Source: Gryllotalpicola protaetiae (lineage in GTDB: Bacteria; Actinomycetota; Actinomycetes; Actinomycetales; Microbacteriaceae). From it: a stretch of DNA of 64,000 bases. Within the stretch, counting starts at the first letter, position 1; the number at the start of each line of letters is the position of its first letter. Of this stretch, positions 32,239-41,021 are shown piece after piece. The position numbers were made by a program, and so were the translations under genes. The DNA lies in the NCBI RefSeq assembly GCF_003627055.1, contig NZ_CP032624.1, positions 434,001 to 498,000 of the forward strand, in the 5' to 3' direction. The notes below the pieces were generated by a model. It ran no database searches and was not told where the DNA came from. It saw nothing but the letters and a program-made list of their open reading frames with translations.

Positions 32239-33414
32239 TTACGCGCGCGGCGGCGCGGCGCGATGCGTGGGACCGGCGGATGCCAGCTCGAGCACCTTCT
32301 GCAGCGAGTAGTACGCCTGCTTCGGCTGCTGGTTCACGTCGTAGATGCAGGCGTAGCCCTCGCCCGAGAAGGTGCTGGGCACCCAGGAATCCGAATCGGT
32401 CCAGCCCCAGACCGTGAACGAGATCACCTGGGGCACGGAGACCGCAGCCGACAGCATCGCCGCGTACTCGAACGGCTGTGCGAACTGGGCGAGGCTGTCG
32501 GTCGGCACCTGCGTGTCGGGGCCATCCACGAAGGTGCGCACGTCGGCTTCGGTGATGGCGATCTTGAGGCCGATTGACGCGTAGCGCTCGAGATCGCTCT
32601 GGAAGCGCTGCGGGTCGAAGCCGTACTGAGTGTCGAGATGAGCCTGGGTTCCCACTCCGTGGATCGGCACCCCGGCATCCCGCTGCTGCCTCACCCAGGC
32701 GAAGACGGCGTCACTCTTCGCGTTCGTGCCGTCCTCGCCGGTGATGTTGTAGTCGTTGTAGAACAGCAGCGCGTTCGGATCGGCCTGGTGCGCCCACTTG
32801 AACGCCTGCGGAATGATGTCGGCCCCCGCGTTCGCCACCCACCAGTTGTTCGGGTCGATGCCCGAGGGGTCGGCGTCGGTGAAGAACTCATTCGCGACAT
32901 CCCACTGCCAGATCTTGCCCTTGTACCGGCCGAGCTCGGTGAAGATGTGCTTCTCAAGGAGGCTCCACAGCTGGGTCTTCGTGATCGTGCCCGCAGCGAC
33001 ACCGTCGGTCAGCCAGGTGGGCAGCTGGTTGTGCCACAGCAGGGTGTGGCCGCGAACGAGCTGGTGGTTCGCCCGAGCGAAGGCGACGAGCTGGTCGGCA
33101 TCCGTCCAGTCATACGTGCCCTGCGTGTTGGGCTCGACCGTCTGCCACTTCATCGCGTTGGCGCCGGTCACGACCGAGAACTGGCCGCCGGAGATGCTGC
33201 CCCACTTCGTGATGTCGTCGGGTGTCAGCGCGCTGCCGATCGGCAGGTTGATCGCCGCACCGAGTGCCCGCAGCGACTGGGGGTCGCCGCTTCCGACGGG
33301 CTTCGGGCCGCGCTTGCCGGTGTCGGCGAGCGCCGGGGCCGCGGTGGCGACACCGCCCGCCAGAATCGCTGCCGCACCGACCGCGCCCATCGTGAGCACG
33401 CTTCGTCGTTCCAT
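32239..33414 (-). CDS. secreted endo-1,4-beta-xylanase, GH10
   Basis: A 391-residue xylan-cleaving enzyme. The N-terminus ERRSVLTMGAVGAAAILAGGVATAAPALAD has a twin-arginine motif, so Tat export is likely. The GH10 barrel spans about 45-375. It shows WHNQLPTWL and acid/base Glu176 in WQWDVANEFF, then LLFYNDYN, GVGTQAHL, nucleophile Glu289 in IAITEADVR and VISFTVWGWTDSDSW. No carbohydrate-binding module follows, making it a single-domain enzyme. It is divergent from the CBM9-CE15 gene across a regulatory region of about 350 bases, which suggests joint induction on glucuronoxylan. Retaining chemistry is known for the family. Confidence 0.93.
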   Translation of the reverse strand: MERRSVLTMGAVGAAAILAGGVATAAPALADTGKRGPKPVGSGDPQSLRALGAAINLPIGSALTPDDITKWGSISGGQFSVVTGANAMKWQTVEPNTQGTYDWTDADQLVAFARANHQLVRGHTLLWHNQLPTWLTDGVAAGTITKTQLWSLLEKHIFTELGRYKGKIWQWDVANEFFTDADPSGIDPNNWWVANAGADIIPQAFKWAHQADPNALLFYNDYNITGEDGTNAKSDAVFAWVRQQRDAGVPIHGVGTQAHLDTQYGFDPQRFQSDLERYASIGLKIAITEADVRTFVDGPDTQVPTDSLAQFAQPFEYAAMLSAAVSVPQVISFTVWGWTDSDSWVPSTFSGEGYACIYDVNQQPKQAYYSLQKVLELASAGPTHRAAPPRA

Positions 33415-33456
33415 GTTCCAGTACCTCCAAGTACACCGTTGTCTTTGGGCCCGGTC

Positions 33457-33485
33457 AGGCTACGTGGCCCCCTTTATGGGGGCAA
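33457..33485 (-). promoter_or_regulatory. candidate xylanase promoter with palindrome in the spacer
   Basis: Read on the minus strand, TTGCCC (33485-33480) and TAGCCT (33462-33457) are 17 bases apart. The spacer contains most of the perfect palindrome GCCCCC-TTTAT-GGGGGC (33467-33483), well placed for a repressor. It lies about 45 bases upstream of the GH10 start. Confidence 0.42.
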
Positions 33486-33567
33486 CCTATGAATTCCTAT
33501 GGATGCCTGCCGGCCACCCATGAATCGCTTCAGTCGGCGTGGAAACTTTTCCAGTCTTGCGCCGCCG

Positions 33568-33596
33568 TTGACGTGATAATGACTCGCTGATACGTT
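33568..33596 (+). promoter_or_regulatory. candidate promoter of the CE15 gene
   Basis: TTGACG (33568-33573) and TACGTT (33591-33596) are separated by exactly 17 bases. A LacI-type palindrome begins two bases after the -10. The start codon is about 170 bases further on, so the transcript would have a long leader. Confidence 0.5.
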
Positions 33597-33597
33597 T

Positions 33598-33615
33598 CAA
33601 GAAAGCGATTTCTTG
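33598..33615. promoter_or_regulatory. LacI-type operator in front of the CE15 gene
   Basis: CAAGAAA-GCGA-TTTCTTG has perfect 7-bp arms and the central CG typical of LacI-family operators. It abuts the -10 box, so a bound repressor would block initiation. The LacI gene at 36.7-37.7 kb is the nearest candidate, but its own upstream palindrome has different arms. Confidence 0.55.
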
Positions 33616-33711
33616 GCCCTTCTGCCGTGCACCTCTCGATGTGATCAACGGGGCCGCATCGGGCGCACGCGCGCCCACGACGTAGTGGGCGAACGGGCCG
33701 ACAGCCCCGTC

Positions 33712-33736
33712 GTCGGGTGCGCCGCGCACACCCGAC
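33712..33736 (+). other. leader hairpin before the CE15 gene
   Basis: GTCGGG-TGCG (33712-33721) pairs with CGCA-(CA)-CCCGAC (33725-33736) with a 3-base loop and a 2-base bulge. It ends about 20 bases before the Shine-Dalgarno. The 350-base gap between the xylanase and esterase genes otherwise holds only the two promoters and operators listed. Confidence 0.35.
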
Positions 33737-33766
33737 AATTCGTGCGACTCAGCTATGGAGATCCGT

Positions 33767-36640
33767 GTGCGAAAACTGAACCGTTCGCTCGCTGTCGTCG
33801 TCCCCGTGGTGCTGCTCGTCGGCGTGTTCGCGCCGTCGGCATTCGCCTCGCAGGGCGCCGGGCGTGCGTACCCGTACAACCAGCCGGGTGACAAGGACTA
33901 CGTCACCAACACCAACGTCATCGAGCGGTACTCGCCCGACGCCGGGAACAACGAAAGCTACAAGGTGGTGGCGAACCGCGCCAAAGCCAATGCAGCGTTC
34001 ACCGCGAACCCGATCACCGTCGACGGCGTCAAGGACCCGGCCTGGAACCAGGCGAAGGCCTACCCGATCGGCAACAAGTTCAACGCGACGATGACCGGCG
34101 ACGACCCCGGCGCCACGGCATCCGGCACCCTCAGGGTCATGTGGGACGGGCCGGTGCTCTACGGCCTCGTCCAGGTCAGCGGGGACAGCACGGAGTCCGA
34201 CAGCGGAACGCCGAACTGGAACACCGCGAGCTACGCGCCCAACACCGACGGCATCTTCGTCTCGATGGACGTGTACAACGACCAGTGGGGCCTCGAGACC
34301 GACACCCAGGGCACGTTCTTCCTCGGGGCCAATCCGAACCTCACCTCGGTCACGTCCTTCAACAACGCGGGAATCCCCTCGCTCGGCTCGTTCTTCAACC
34401 CGGCCAACCAGGACTACTCGACGCGGCTCCAGGCCTTCAAGTCCTCGGGCTATACCGCAGGCTCCGGCGTGAATTACACCTACGAGTTCGCGCTGCAGAT
34501 CGAGGGCTGGGGCGACGACCCGAACCGAAAGATCGGCAACGGGACGCAGATCGGGCTCGAGGTCGGCAACTACGACCAGGGCAACTCGTTCACGTACTGG
34601 AGCAAGACGCAGTACTTCGCCGGCCAGGAGGCCGGCTCGAACCTGCCGAACTCCGAGCGCATCCGCAACCGCGACTGGGGCGTCGTGACGCTCAGCGGCT
34701 GGAACGGGCGCACCCCGTTCGCCTACAGCGGCTGGCCTGCCGATGAGGACATCCGGTTCTGGGACTCGAAGAGCAATCCAGGCGGCTCAGGCACGGGGCT
34801 GGAAGCCGGCGACGACGGTGATGACAGCGCCGTCTGGACACCGGCGACGAAGAACCGCATGGTCGCCGCGAAGGCTGCGTATCTGGCGCTCAAGAACAAG
34901 CCGCATGTCAGCCGGGCGCAAGAGGAAGCGGCCGTGAAGAAGGTGACAGACGCCTTCGCCGGTCTGCGCTGGGCCGACACGAAGTATCCGGATCCGAACG
35001 ATCTGCCTGAGGATCAGACCGTCCCGAGCCCGCTGACGTTCTTCGATCCGCGCAAGGGCACCAACGGCGCCGTCACCAACTCGGCACAGTGGCAGCAGCG
35101 CAAGCAAGAACTGCTCAGCCTGGCCCAGTTCTACGAGTACGGCTACAAGCCGGTGCTCGGCACGGACTACACGATCACCGTGACCGGCAACAGCTATGAC
35201 GGCACCGGCAATCCCGTTGTCACCGCCCAGGTCGTCCCGACGAACAAGAACTTCAACGGCGGCGTCCCCGTGAGCATCTCGATCCCGATCACGCTTCCCG
35301 CGTCGGTTCCCGGCGGCGGCAAGGCCGCGATCGGATTCAGCACCAACTTCACGGCCAACGGAATCGCTAACGTCACCTTCCCGTTCTGGGCGGGCGACAA
35401 TCGAACGGATGCCGGCGCTTGGGGCAATCCGAACCGTGTCGGCACCTTCTACACGCTGTTCCCGTACCAGCGGAACAGCACGTCGGCCGATTCGAGCATC
35501 CTGATCGCCAACGCGACCGCGGTCTCGGTCTACCTCGACGCGCTGCAGGCCGCGGTGGCCCAGAACCCGGCGCTCGCCGCAAAGATCGACCCGAGCCGTG
35601 CGGTGACGAAGGGGTTCTCGATCAACGGCAAGGAGGCGTTCGTCGCCGCCATCTTCGATGACCGGGTCAAGGCGGTCATCGCAGGCGGAGCGGGGGCCAC
35701 CGGGCCTGCGAACTGGCGATACAACGCGCAGGGTCAGGAATACGACTTCAGCAATACGGCGTACTACAACCCGGGAGCCGAGAAGGTCGTGTCGCATGGC
35801 ACCGAGGGTCCGGGCAACTCCTACCGCCACAACCGTGTGCGCGAGACCGAGTTGTTCCGGCACTTCATGCCGACGGGTCACATGTATGCGCACGAGGACG
35901 GGTCATACGGCTACGGCGACTACAGCAAACTGCCGTTCGACCAGGCCGACCTGGTCGCGACCCTCGCGCCTGACCGTGCGATCATCATCGATACCAACCT
36001 GAACGACTACAACGACGGAGCCACCACCGACAACATGAGCCTCGAGATCGCCAAGAGCGTGTACAACAACCTCGGGGCCGACGGTGACGACTTGGTCAAG
36101 TTCAACAGCGGGAAGTACGTCTCATCCGGCGATCCCCACGGTGCGGCGGATGCTGCGCCGGAAGGCCGCTACCTGAGCGACTTCCTCTACGGGACGAAGA
36201 CGATGACCGCAGCCGATGCCACTCAGCTCGGCACCGACCCGTACTCGTTGAAGGTCTCCAACAACCAGACGGAGAGTCCCTACGACTACTACTGGGGCGG
36301 GTACAACACGATCACCGGCGGTACCGACGGCATCAGCGGCTCGAGCGGCTGGTACTTCTCGGGCTTCGACTCCGAGGCCAAGGGACTGCGCCAGACGGTG
36401 AGCGGGTGGCGCCTTCCCGGCAACGTCCCCTCTTCGCTCGCGAAGCGGCTCGATGACGCCGTCTCGAAGTCGCATGCCGGAAACACGGCGGCGGCCATCG
36501 GGGCTCTGAACGGATTCATCGGCCAGGTACAGGGGCTGAGGGCATCCGGGCGAGTGCCTTCGGCGCAGATCGCGGCGACGGTCGCCTCGGCGGAGCAGCT
36601 CGTGCTCGAGCTCAATTCCTCAGGGAAACACCTCAGGTAG
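33767..36640 (+). CDS. secreted multidomain glucuronoyl-esterase-like protein (CBM9-FIVAR-CE15-FIMAH)
   Basis: A ~957-residue exported protein. GTG 33767 has a GGAGA Shine-Dalgarno; ATG 33755 is possible but has none. After the signal peptide (LAVVVPVVLLVGVFAPSAFAS) comes a CBM9-like domain (about 70-310; ITVDGVKDPAWNQAKAYPIG, RVMWDGPVLYGLVQV). A small FIVAR-like helical piece follows (about 355-400), then a CE15-type alpha/beta hydrolase (about 405-830) with nucleophile Ser618 in GFSINGKEAF and probable His791 in GDPHGAAD. A C-terminal FIMAH-like helix bundle (about 890-950) closes it. CE15 enzymes split lignin-glucuronoxylan esters. The nucleophile motif reads G-F-S rather than the usual G-C-S. 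Confidence 0.85.
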   Translation: MRKLNRSLAVVVPVVLLVGVFAPSAFASQGAGRAYPYNQPGDKDYVTNTNVIERYSPDAGNNESYKVVANRAKANAAFTANPITVDGVKDPAWNQAKAYPIGNKFNATMTGDDPGATASGTLRVMWDGPVLYGLVQVSGDSTESDSGTPNWNTASYAPNTDGIFVSMDVYNDQWGLETDTQGTFFLGANPNLTSVTSFNNAGIPSLGSFFNPANQDYSTRLQAFKSSGYTAGSGVNYTYEFALQIEGWGDDPNRKIGNGTQIGLEVGNYDQGNSFTYWSKTQYFAGQEAGSNLPNSERIRNRDWGVVTLSGWNGRTPFAYSGWPADEDIRFWDSKSNPGGSGTGLEAGDDGDDSAVWTPATKNRMVAAKAAYLALKNKPHVSRAQEEAAVKKVTDAFAGLRWADTKYPDPNDLPEDQTVPSPLTFFDPRKGTNGAVTNSAQWQQRKQELLSLAQFYEYGYKPVLGTDYTITVTGNSYDGTGNPVVTAQVVPTNKNFNGGVPVSISIPITLPASVPGGGKAAIGFSTNFTANGIANVTFPFWAGDNRTDAGAWGNPNRVGTFYTLFPYQRNSTSADSSILIANATAVSVYLDALQAAVAQNPALAAKIDPSRAVTKGFSINGKEAFVAAIFDDRVKAVIAGGAGATGPANWRYNAQGQEYDFSNTAYYNPGAEKVVSHGTEGPGNSYRHNRVRETELFRHFMPTGHMYAHEDGSYGYGDYSKLPFDQADLVATLAPDRAIIIDTNLNDYNDGATTDNMSLEIAKSVYNNLGADGDDLVKFNSGKYVSSGDPHGAADAAPEGRYLSDFLYGTKTMTAADATQLGTDPYSLKVSNNQTESPYDYYWGGYNTITGGTDGISGSSGWYFSGFDSEAKGLRQTVSGWRLPGNVPSSLAKRLDDAVSKSHAGNTAAAIGALNGFIGQVQGLRASGRVPSAQIAATVASAEQLVLELNSSGKHLR

Positions 36641-36655
36641 ACACCGCCGGCACAC

Positions 36656-36692
36656 GGGAGGGCCCGGCCGGATCACCCGGTCGAGCCCTCCC
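36656..36692. terminator. hairpin between the CE15 gene and the LacI gene
   Basis: GGGAGGGC (36656-36663) pairs with GCCCTCCC (36685-36692), and the loop contains further CCGG self-pairing. It begins 16 bases after the CE15 stop and overlaps the last codons of the convergent LacI gene. There is no T-run; a bidirectional structure is plausible. Confidence 0.55.
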
Positions 36693-37695
36693 TCGCGCTC
36701 GACGCCCTGATCACCAGTTCCGGCTGGAATTGCACGGCCTGCGGCTTCGCGCCGAGGTCCTCCACTTCGCTGAACAGAAGCTGCACCGCGGTCTCTCCCA
36801 TGAGCGCGGCGGGCTGCCGTACAGAGGTCAGCGGAACGATCGACGCGCTGGCGAAGTCGATGTCGTCGTAGCCGACGAACGCGATGTCGTCGGGAACACG
36901 CACTTCGCCCGATGCGGCCAGGACCTGGAGCGCGCCGATCGCGAGGAGGTCGTTCGACGCGAAGATCGCATCGGGGCGATCGGCTTCGGCACGGGCGAGA
37001 ATCCGCCGCGCCACTTCGCTGCCCGCCTGCACGGTCGACGCCGACGCCTCGATGACCTCGAGCGCCGCGCCGGGATGGGCGGCGACCGCCGAACGCGCGC
37101 CGGCGAGCCGATCGCTCACCTGCCGGAACGACGCGGGGCCGCCCAGAAAGGCGATCCGCCGACGGCCGCTCTCGAGCAGATGGTTCGCGGCGATCGAACC
37201 GCCGGCGACATCGTCGACCGAGACGGAGCTGAAGGCGGAGTCCGCCGACACTCGGTCGACGAGCACGGCGCGGGTGCCCCGCTGACGCAGCTTGTGAAGC
37301 CGCGCACTCACATCGCCGATGGGCGAGATGAGGACTCCGCGAACGCGCTGCTGCTCGAAAAGGTCGAGATAGCCGGATTCGCGGGCGCTGTCCTCGTCGC
37401 TGTTGCCGAGCACGACCGAGAAGCCGAATCGCGCCGCATAATCCTCTGCGCCCCGGGCGAGTTCCGTGAAGAACGGGTTTCGCACGTCGAGGATCAGGAG
37501 CCCGATGGCGGTGCTGCTTCCCAATCGAAGCTGGCGGGCGGCGTCATTGCGGACGAATCCGAGTTTGTCGATCGCGTCCTGAACACGCTGCAGCGTCGCC
37601 GCGGTCACCTTCTCGGGGCTGTTCAAGACGTTCGACACGGTGCCAACGGAGACGCCGGCCAGCCTTGCCACGTCTTTCACGCTCACGGTGCCCAC
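36673..37695 (-). CDS. LacI-family regulator, probably of rhamnose/xylan-side genes
   Basis: A 340-residue repressor. The N-terminal helix-turn-helix is VSVKDVARLAGVSVGTVSNVLNSPEKV, followed by the hinge helix LRLGSSTAIGLLI and a periplasmic-binding-like effector domain (about 60-335), with DAIFASNDLLAIGALQVL and VRVPDDIAFVGYDDIDFASASIVPLTSVRQP as usual for sugar-responsive members. It is divergent from the rhamnose isomerase operon, with an operator-like palindrome in the gap, so rhamnose (or a derived metabolite) is the likeliest inducer. Control of the CE15 or xylanase genes on its other side is possible. Confidence 0.88.
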   Translation of the reverse strand: MGTVSVKDVARLAGVSVGTVSNVLNSPEKVTAATLQRVQDAIDKLGFVRNDAARQLRLGSSTAIGLLILDVRNPFFTELARGAEDYAARFGFSVVLGNSDEDSARESGYLDLFEQQRVRGVLISPIGDVSARLHKLRQRGTRAVLVDRVSADSAFSSVSVDDVAGGSIAANHLLESGRRRIAFLGGPASFRQVSDRLAGARSAVAAHPGAALEVIEASASTVQAGSEVARRILARAEADRPDAIFASNDLLAIGALQVLAASGEVRVPDDIAFVGYDDIDFASASIVPLTSVRQPAALMGETAVQLLFSEVEDLGAKPQAVQFQPELVIRASSAREGSTG

Positions 37696-37759
37696 GGAAA
37701 TCGATATTAGGGCCGACTTGCAACGGAGTTCGGCGATGTGGAACCATCGATCGAACTCA

Positions 37760-37777
37760 CTGAATGAAACGATTCAG
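37760..37777. promoter_or_regulatory. operator-like palindrome before the rhamnose operon
   Basis: CTGAAT-GAAACG-ATTCAG has perfect 6-bp outer arms; within it TGAAACGATTCA also shows a CG-centred LacI-type core. It lies between the LacI gene and the isomerase start at 37807, downstream of any -10, consistent with repression. Confidence 0.52.
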
Positions 37778-37806
37778 AACACCACCGCGGGCAAAGGAGC
37801 CAGACC

Positions 37807-38976
37807 ATGACGAGGGCGTTCACGGAGATCGCCGACCGGCTCGCCGAGCAGGCCATCGAGCTGCCGAGCTGGGCGTTCGGCAACTCGGGCACGAGGTTCA
37901 AGGTGTTCGGGCAGGCCGGCGTGCCGCGCGACCCGTTCGAGAAGGTGACGGATGCCGCTCAGGTGCACCGGCTCACCGGGCTCTCCCCCACGGTCGCGCT
38001 CCACATCCCGTGGGACCTCGTGGACTCGTACTCCGACCTCGCCGCGCACGCCGCTGAGAACGGCGTCGCCCTCGGCACGATCAACTCGAACACCTTTCAG
38101 GACGACGACTACAAGCTGGGCAGCCTCGCGCACGGCGACGCCGCGGTGAGGCAGAAGGCGATCGACCACCACTTCCGGTGCATCGACGTCATGAACGAGA
38201 CCGGCTCGCGCGACCTGAAGATCTGGCTGGCCGACGGCACGAACTACCCGGGACAGGACGATCTGCGCGGCAGGCAGGACCGGCTCGCGGAATCCCTCGC
38301 CGCGATCTACGCCCGCATCGGCGAGAGCCAGCGCCTCGTGCTCGAGTACAAGTTCTTCGAGCCGGCGTTCTATCACACCGATGTGCCTGATTGGGGCACG
38401 AGCTACGCGCAGGTCAGCGCCCTCGGCGAGCGTGCGGTCGTCTGCCTCGACACCGGCCACCACGCGCCGGGCACGAACATCGAGTTCATCGTGATGCAGC
38501 TGCTCCGCCTCGGGAAGCTCGGCAGCTTCGACTTCAACTCGCGCTTCTACGCCGACGACGACCTGATCGTCGGGGCGGCCGACCCGTTCCAACTGTTCCG
38601 CATCCTCTTCGAGGTGGTGCGCGGCGGTGGCTACGGCGCGGGCTCCGACGTGGCGTTCATGCTCGATCAGTGCCACAACATCGAGAAGAAGATCCCCGGG
38701 CAGATCAGATCCGTGCTGAACGTGCAGGAGATGACGGCCAGGGCACTTCTTGTCGATACGGATGCCTTGGCCGCAGCCCAGCGCGCCGGCGACGTGCTCG
38801 GCGCGAACGGCGTGCTGATGGACGCCTTCTACACCGACGTGCGCCCCGCCCTGGCCGAGTGGCGGGAATCCCGCGGGCTGCCAGCCGATCCGCTGGCCGC
38901 CTATGCGGCATCCGGCTATCAGGAGAAGATCGAAGCGGAGCGCGTCGGCGGCGTGCAGGCGGGGTGGGGAGCATGA
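37807..38976 (+). CDS. rhaI: L-rhamnose isomerase (actinobacterial RhaI type)
   Basis: A 389-residue metal-dependent isomerase converting L-rhamnose to L-rhamnulose. It has the TIM-barrel isomerase pattern: HIPWDLVDSY, DLKIWLADGTNYPGQDD, LVLEYKFFEPAFYHTDVPDWG (metal Glu), VVCLDTGHHAPGTNIE (metal Asp/His) and SFDFNSRFYADDDL. This belongs to the second isomerase family (TIGR02635-like), not E. coli RhaA. A GGAG Shine-Dalgarno precedes ATG 37807. It is first in a four-gene operon with ATGA overlaps to the next gene, under the divergent LacI regulator. Confidence 0.92.
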   Translation: MTRAFTEIADRLAEQAIELPSWAFGNSGTRFKVFGQAGVPRDPFEKVTDAAQVHRLTGLSPTVALHIPWDLVDSYSDLAAHAAENGVALGTINSNTFQDDDYKLGSLAHGDAAVRQKAIDHHFRCIDVMNETGSRDLKIWLADGTNYPGQDDLRGRQDRLAESLAAIYARIGESQRLVLEYKFFEPAFYHTDVPDWGTSYAQVSALGERAVVCLDTGHHAPGTNIEFIVMQLLRLGKLGSFDFNSRFYADDDLIVGAADPFQLFRILFEVVRGGGYGAGSDVAFMLDQCHNIEKKIPGQIRSVLNVQEMTARALLVDTDALAAAQRAGDVLGANGVLMDAFYTDVRPALAEWRESRGLPADPLAAYAASGYQEKIEAERVGGVQAGWGA

Positions 38977-41021
38977 GCGCGCAGCAGGACCTGATCGCCC
39001 GGTCGAATCGTCTCGGCGCCGACCCGCGCAACACCAACTACGCCGGGGGCAACACCTCGGCGAAGGGCACCGAGATCGACCCCGTGACGGGCGAGCCGGT
39101 CGAACTGCTGTGGGTGAAGGGCTCGGGCGGCGACCTCGGCACGCTCACCGAGGCGGGACTCGCGGTGCTGCGCCTCGACCGGCTTCGCGCGCTGCAACAC
39201 GTCTATCCGGGTGTCGAGCGCGAGGACGAGATGGTCGCGGCGTTCGACTACACGCTGCACGGCAAGGGCGGCGCTGCCCCGTCGATCGACACCGCCATGC
39301 ACGGGCTGGTGGATGCCGCGCACGTCGACCATCTGCACCCGGATTCCGGCATATCCATCGCTACAGCACAGGACGGCGAGGCGCTCACCGCGCGCGCGTT
39401 CGGCGGGCGCGTGGCGTGGGTGCCGTGGCGCCGCCCGGGCTTCCAGCTGGGTCTCGACATAGCGGCGATCAAGGCCGAGAACCCCGGCGTGATCGGCGCG
39501 ATCCTCGGCGGCCACGGCATCACGGCCTGGGGCGACACCAGCGACGAGGCCGAGGCCAATTCGCTGTGGATCATCAAGACGGCAGAGGAATACATCGCGG
39601 CCCATGGGAGCGCCGAGCCGTTCGGCGGCCGACGCGACGGGTACGCGCCGCTCGAGGCATCCGCCCGCCACGCCAAGGCCGCCGCGCTCGTGCCGCACCT
39701 GCGCGCGATCGCCTCGCACGACAAGCCTCAGGTGGGCCACTTCACCGACGCGGATGCCGTGCTCGACTTCCTCGCCTCCGAGCGCCTACCCGAGCTCGCC
39801 GCCCTCGGCACGAGCTGCCCCGACCACTTCCTCCGCACGAAGGTGAAGCCCCTCGTCATCGACCTGCCGGCCGACGCGACCGTCGCCGAGATCGTGGAGC
39901 GCCTACCCGCACTGCACGAGGCGTACCGCGCCGACTACACGGCGTACTACGAGCGCGGCGCCGCCGCCGCCCGAGCGCGCGGCGAGGAGCCGCCCGCGAT
40001 GCGCGGGGCGGACCCCGCAATCATCCTCGTGCCCGGCGTCGGCATGTTCTCGTACGGCGCCGACAAGCAGACCGCGCGCGTCGCCGGCGAGTTCTACGTC
40101 AACGCGATCAACGTCATGCGCGGCGCCGAGGCGCTCTCGACCTACTCCCCCATCGATGAGGCCGAGAAATTCCGCATCGAGTACTGGGCGCTTGAGGAGG
40201 CGAAGCTCGCCCGCCGCCCGAAGCCGAAGCCGCTCGCGACGCGCATCGCGCTCGTCACGGGCGCCGCGTCCGGCATCGGCAAGGCCACAGCCACCCGACT
40301 CGCCGCCGAGGGCGCGTGCGTCGTCATCGCCGACCTCGATCCGGAGAAGGCGCAGGCTGCCGCCGCTGAGCTCGGCGGCCCCGACGTCGCCGTCGGCGTG
40401 CAGGTGAACGTCACCGACGAGGCGCAGGTGCAGCACGCGGTGGATGCCGCGCTACTCGCCTTCGGCGGCCTCGACATTGTCGTGAACAACGCGGGCCTGT
40501 CGCTGTCGAAGTCGCTGCTCGAGACGACCGTCGCCGACTGGGACCTGCAGCACAACGTGATGGCCAAGGGCTCCTTCCTCGTCTCGCGCGCCGCGGCCCG
40601 CGTGCTCATCGACCAGAAGCTCGGCGGCGACATCATCTACATCTCGTCGAAGAACTCGGTGTTCGCAGGGCCCAACAACATCGCCTACTCGGCGACCAAG
40701 GCCGACCAGGCGCACCAGGTGCGGCTGCTCGCGGCCGAGCTCGGCGAGCACGGGGTGAAGGTCAACGGCATCAACCCCGACGGGGTCGTGCGCGGCTCCG
40801 GCATCTTCGCCGGCGGCTGGGGCGCGAAACGCGCCGCGGTCTACGGCGTGCCGGAGGAGAAGCTCGGCGAGTACTACGCCCAGCGCACCCTGCTCAAGCG
40901 CGAGGTGCTGCCCGAGCACGTGGCGAATGCGGTCTTCGTGCTGTGCACAGCCGACCTCGACCACACGACCGGGTTGCACATCCCTGTCGATGCGGGTGTG
41001 GCCGCCGCATTCCTGCGATGA
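38973..41021 (+). CDS. bifunctional rhamnulose-1-phosphate aldolase/lactaldehyde dehydrogenase
   Basis: A ~682-residue fusion (TIGR02632-like). The N-terminal class II aldolase/adducin domain (about 1-400) shows NYAGGNTSAKG, TAMHGLVDAAHVDHLHPDSG (zinc His) and GGHGITAWGDT; it splits L-rhamnulose-1-phosphate into DHAP and L-lactaldehyde. The C-terminal short-chain dehydrogenase (about 420-682) shows LVTGAASGIGKAT, NNAGLSLSKS, ISSKNSV and catalytic Tyr572 in IAYSATKAD; it oxidises lactaldehyde, so the toxic aldehyde need not leave the protein. The start overlaps the isomerase stop as ATGA, and the stop overlaps the kinase start as ATGA. Confidence 0.92.
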   Translation: MSAQQDLIARSNRLGADPRNTNYAGGNTSAKGTEIDPVTGEPVELLWVKGSGGDLGTLTEAGLAVLRLDRLRALQHVYPGVEREDEMVAAFDYTLHGKGGAAPSIDTAMHGLVDAAHVDHLHPDSGISIATAQDGEALTARAFGGRVAWVPWRRPGFQLGLDIAAIKAENPGVIGAILGGHGITAWGDTSDEAEANSLWIIKTAEEYIAAHGSAEPFGGRRDGYAPLEASARHAKAAALVPHLRAIASHDKPQVGHFTDADAVLDFLASERLPELAALGTSCPDHFLRTKVKPLVIDLPADATVAEIVERLPALHEAYRADYTAYYERGAAAARARGEEPPAMRGADPAIILVPGVGMFSYGADKQTARVAGEFYVNAINVMRGAEALSTYSPIDEAEKFRIEYWALEEAKLARRPKPKPLATRIALVTGAASGIGKATATRLAAEGACVVIADLDPEKAQAAAAELGGPDVAVGVQVNVTDEAQVQHAVDAALLAFGGLDIVVNNAGLSLSKSLLETTVADWDLQHNVMAKGSFLVSRAAARVLIDQKLGGDIIYISSKNSVFAGPNNIAYSATKADQAHQVRLLAAELGEHGVKVNGINPDGVVRGSGIFAGGWGAKRAAVYGVPEEKLGEYYAQRTLLKREVLPEHVANAVFVLCTADLDHTTGLHIPVDAGVAAAFLR

